NCBI GenBank assembly: GCA_039208045.1
Contig: JBCCRH010000385.1
Location: 1 to 5,989 of the forward strand
DNA: 5,989 nucleotides
Source of the DNA: JBCCRH01 sp039208045
Lineage (GTDB): Bacteria > Bacteroidota > Bacteroidia > Chitinophagales > Saprospiraceae
Direction of reading: 5' to 3'
The translations under genes were made by a program, and so were the position numbers. The notes under the pieces were generated by a model. The model was not told the DNA's origin. It ran no database searches and saw only the letters and a program-made list of their open reading frames with translations. The stretch's first letter is position 1; each line of letters opens with the position of its first letter. Below are positions 5,894 through 5,989 of this stretch, one piece after another.

Positions 5894-5989
5894 TGACGCA
5901 TCCCAAGAAAGTTTAAATCATCAGACATGGCGAAACAGAACTGAACCGCCAGAGAATTATCCAAGGAAGTGGCGTAGATGCATCTTTAA
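5893..5989 (+). pseudogene. 5' end of a histidine phosphatase (phosphoglycerate mutase-like) gene with in-frame TAA at codon 8
   Basis: From the ATG at 5893 the frame reads MTHPKKV, then TAA (5914-5916), then IIRHGETELNRQRIIQGSGV and on to the window edge. IIRHGETELNR with IIQGSGVD is the hallmark start of the histidine phosphatase superfamily, where the His of RHG (codon 5926) is the phospho-accepting residue. Reading straight through the stop restores a normal N-terminus (KV-x-IIRHGE); homologues usually have a hydrophobic or aromatic residue here, so a single change from TAC or TAT (Tyr) to TAA explains it. After the stop no ATG, GTG or TTG in this frame lies before the window ends, so no ordinary start keeps the RHG motif. 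TAA ends mqnE, the ChaN gene and the permease, so it is a true stop in this genome. Either this is a pseudogene or the read contains an error. The remaining, larger part lies outside the window. Confidence 0.65.

Noticed and set aside
5926..5943. ATG at 5927 as a rescue start for the phosphatase
   Set aside because: It is in a different frame and meets a stop after five codons (ATG GCG AAA CAG AAC TGA).

Overview
The window looks like a chromosomal segment from a Bacteroidota bacterium, possibly Saprospirales or Lewinella-like, although the class is a guess. Three things support this. None of the start codons has a convincing Shine-Dalgarno sequence. A perfect match to the Bacteroidota -7 promoter box (TAnnTTTG) sits just upstream of the one minus-strand gene. 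The gene content also fits: an Fbp-type iron ABC transporter with a ChaN-like protein, a secreted esterase-like hydrolase, a GT2 glycosyltransferase and the futalosine-pathway enzyme MqnE.

Layout: (1) Positions 1-2179, plus strand, hold the 3' part of an iron(III)-type ABC transporter operon: a permease cut by the window edge, a secreted ChaN-family (haem-binding type) protein, and the ATPase. The ChaN stop and the ATPase start share one base (TAATG). (2) An imperfect 45-nt hairpin at 2177-2221 begins on the ATPase stop codon and separates this operon from a secreted alpha/beta hydrolase (2238-3578). (3) A minus-strand family 2 glycosyltransferase (3562-4458) converges on the hydrolase, and the two genes overlap by 17 nt at their 3' ends. 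(4) The only sizeable intergenic region (4459-4690) holds an array of eight consecutive 8-bp units (consensus AAACCCCT) with strict phase. It lies directly upstream of the glycosyltransferase, is G-rich on that gene's coding strand with a canonical four-tract G-quadruplex pattern, and is followed by a -7 box almost touching the ATG. The rest is AT-rich leader for the next gene. (5) mqnE (4691-5893) is complete. Its stop overlaps, again as TAATG, the ATG of a histidine-phosphatase-family gene, which shows an in-frame TAA at codon 8 before its RHG motif and then leaves the window.

Functionally, the first block would import ferric iron, and the ChaN-like protein suggests a link to haem or haem-derived iron in the periplasm. 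MqnE makes aminofutalosine for menaquinone synthesis. The hydrolase and glycosyltransferase are recognisable only to family. I see no clear undescribed multi-gene system. The points most worth a second look are the 8-bp repeat promoter region, the ChaN gene inside the transporter operon, and the interrupted phosphatase start.
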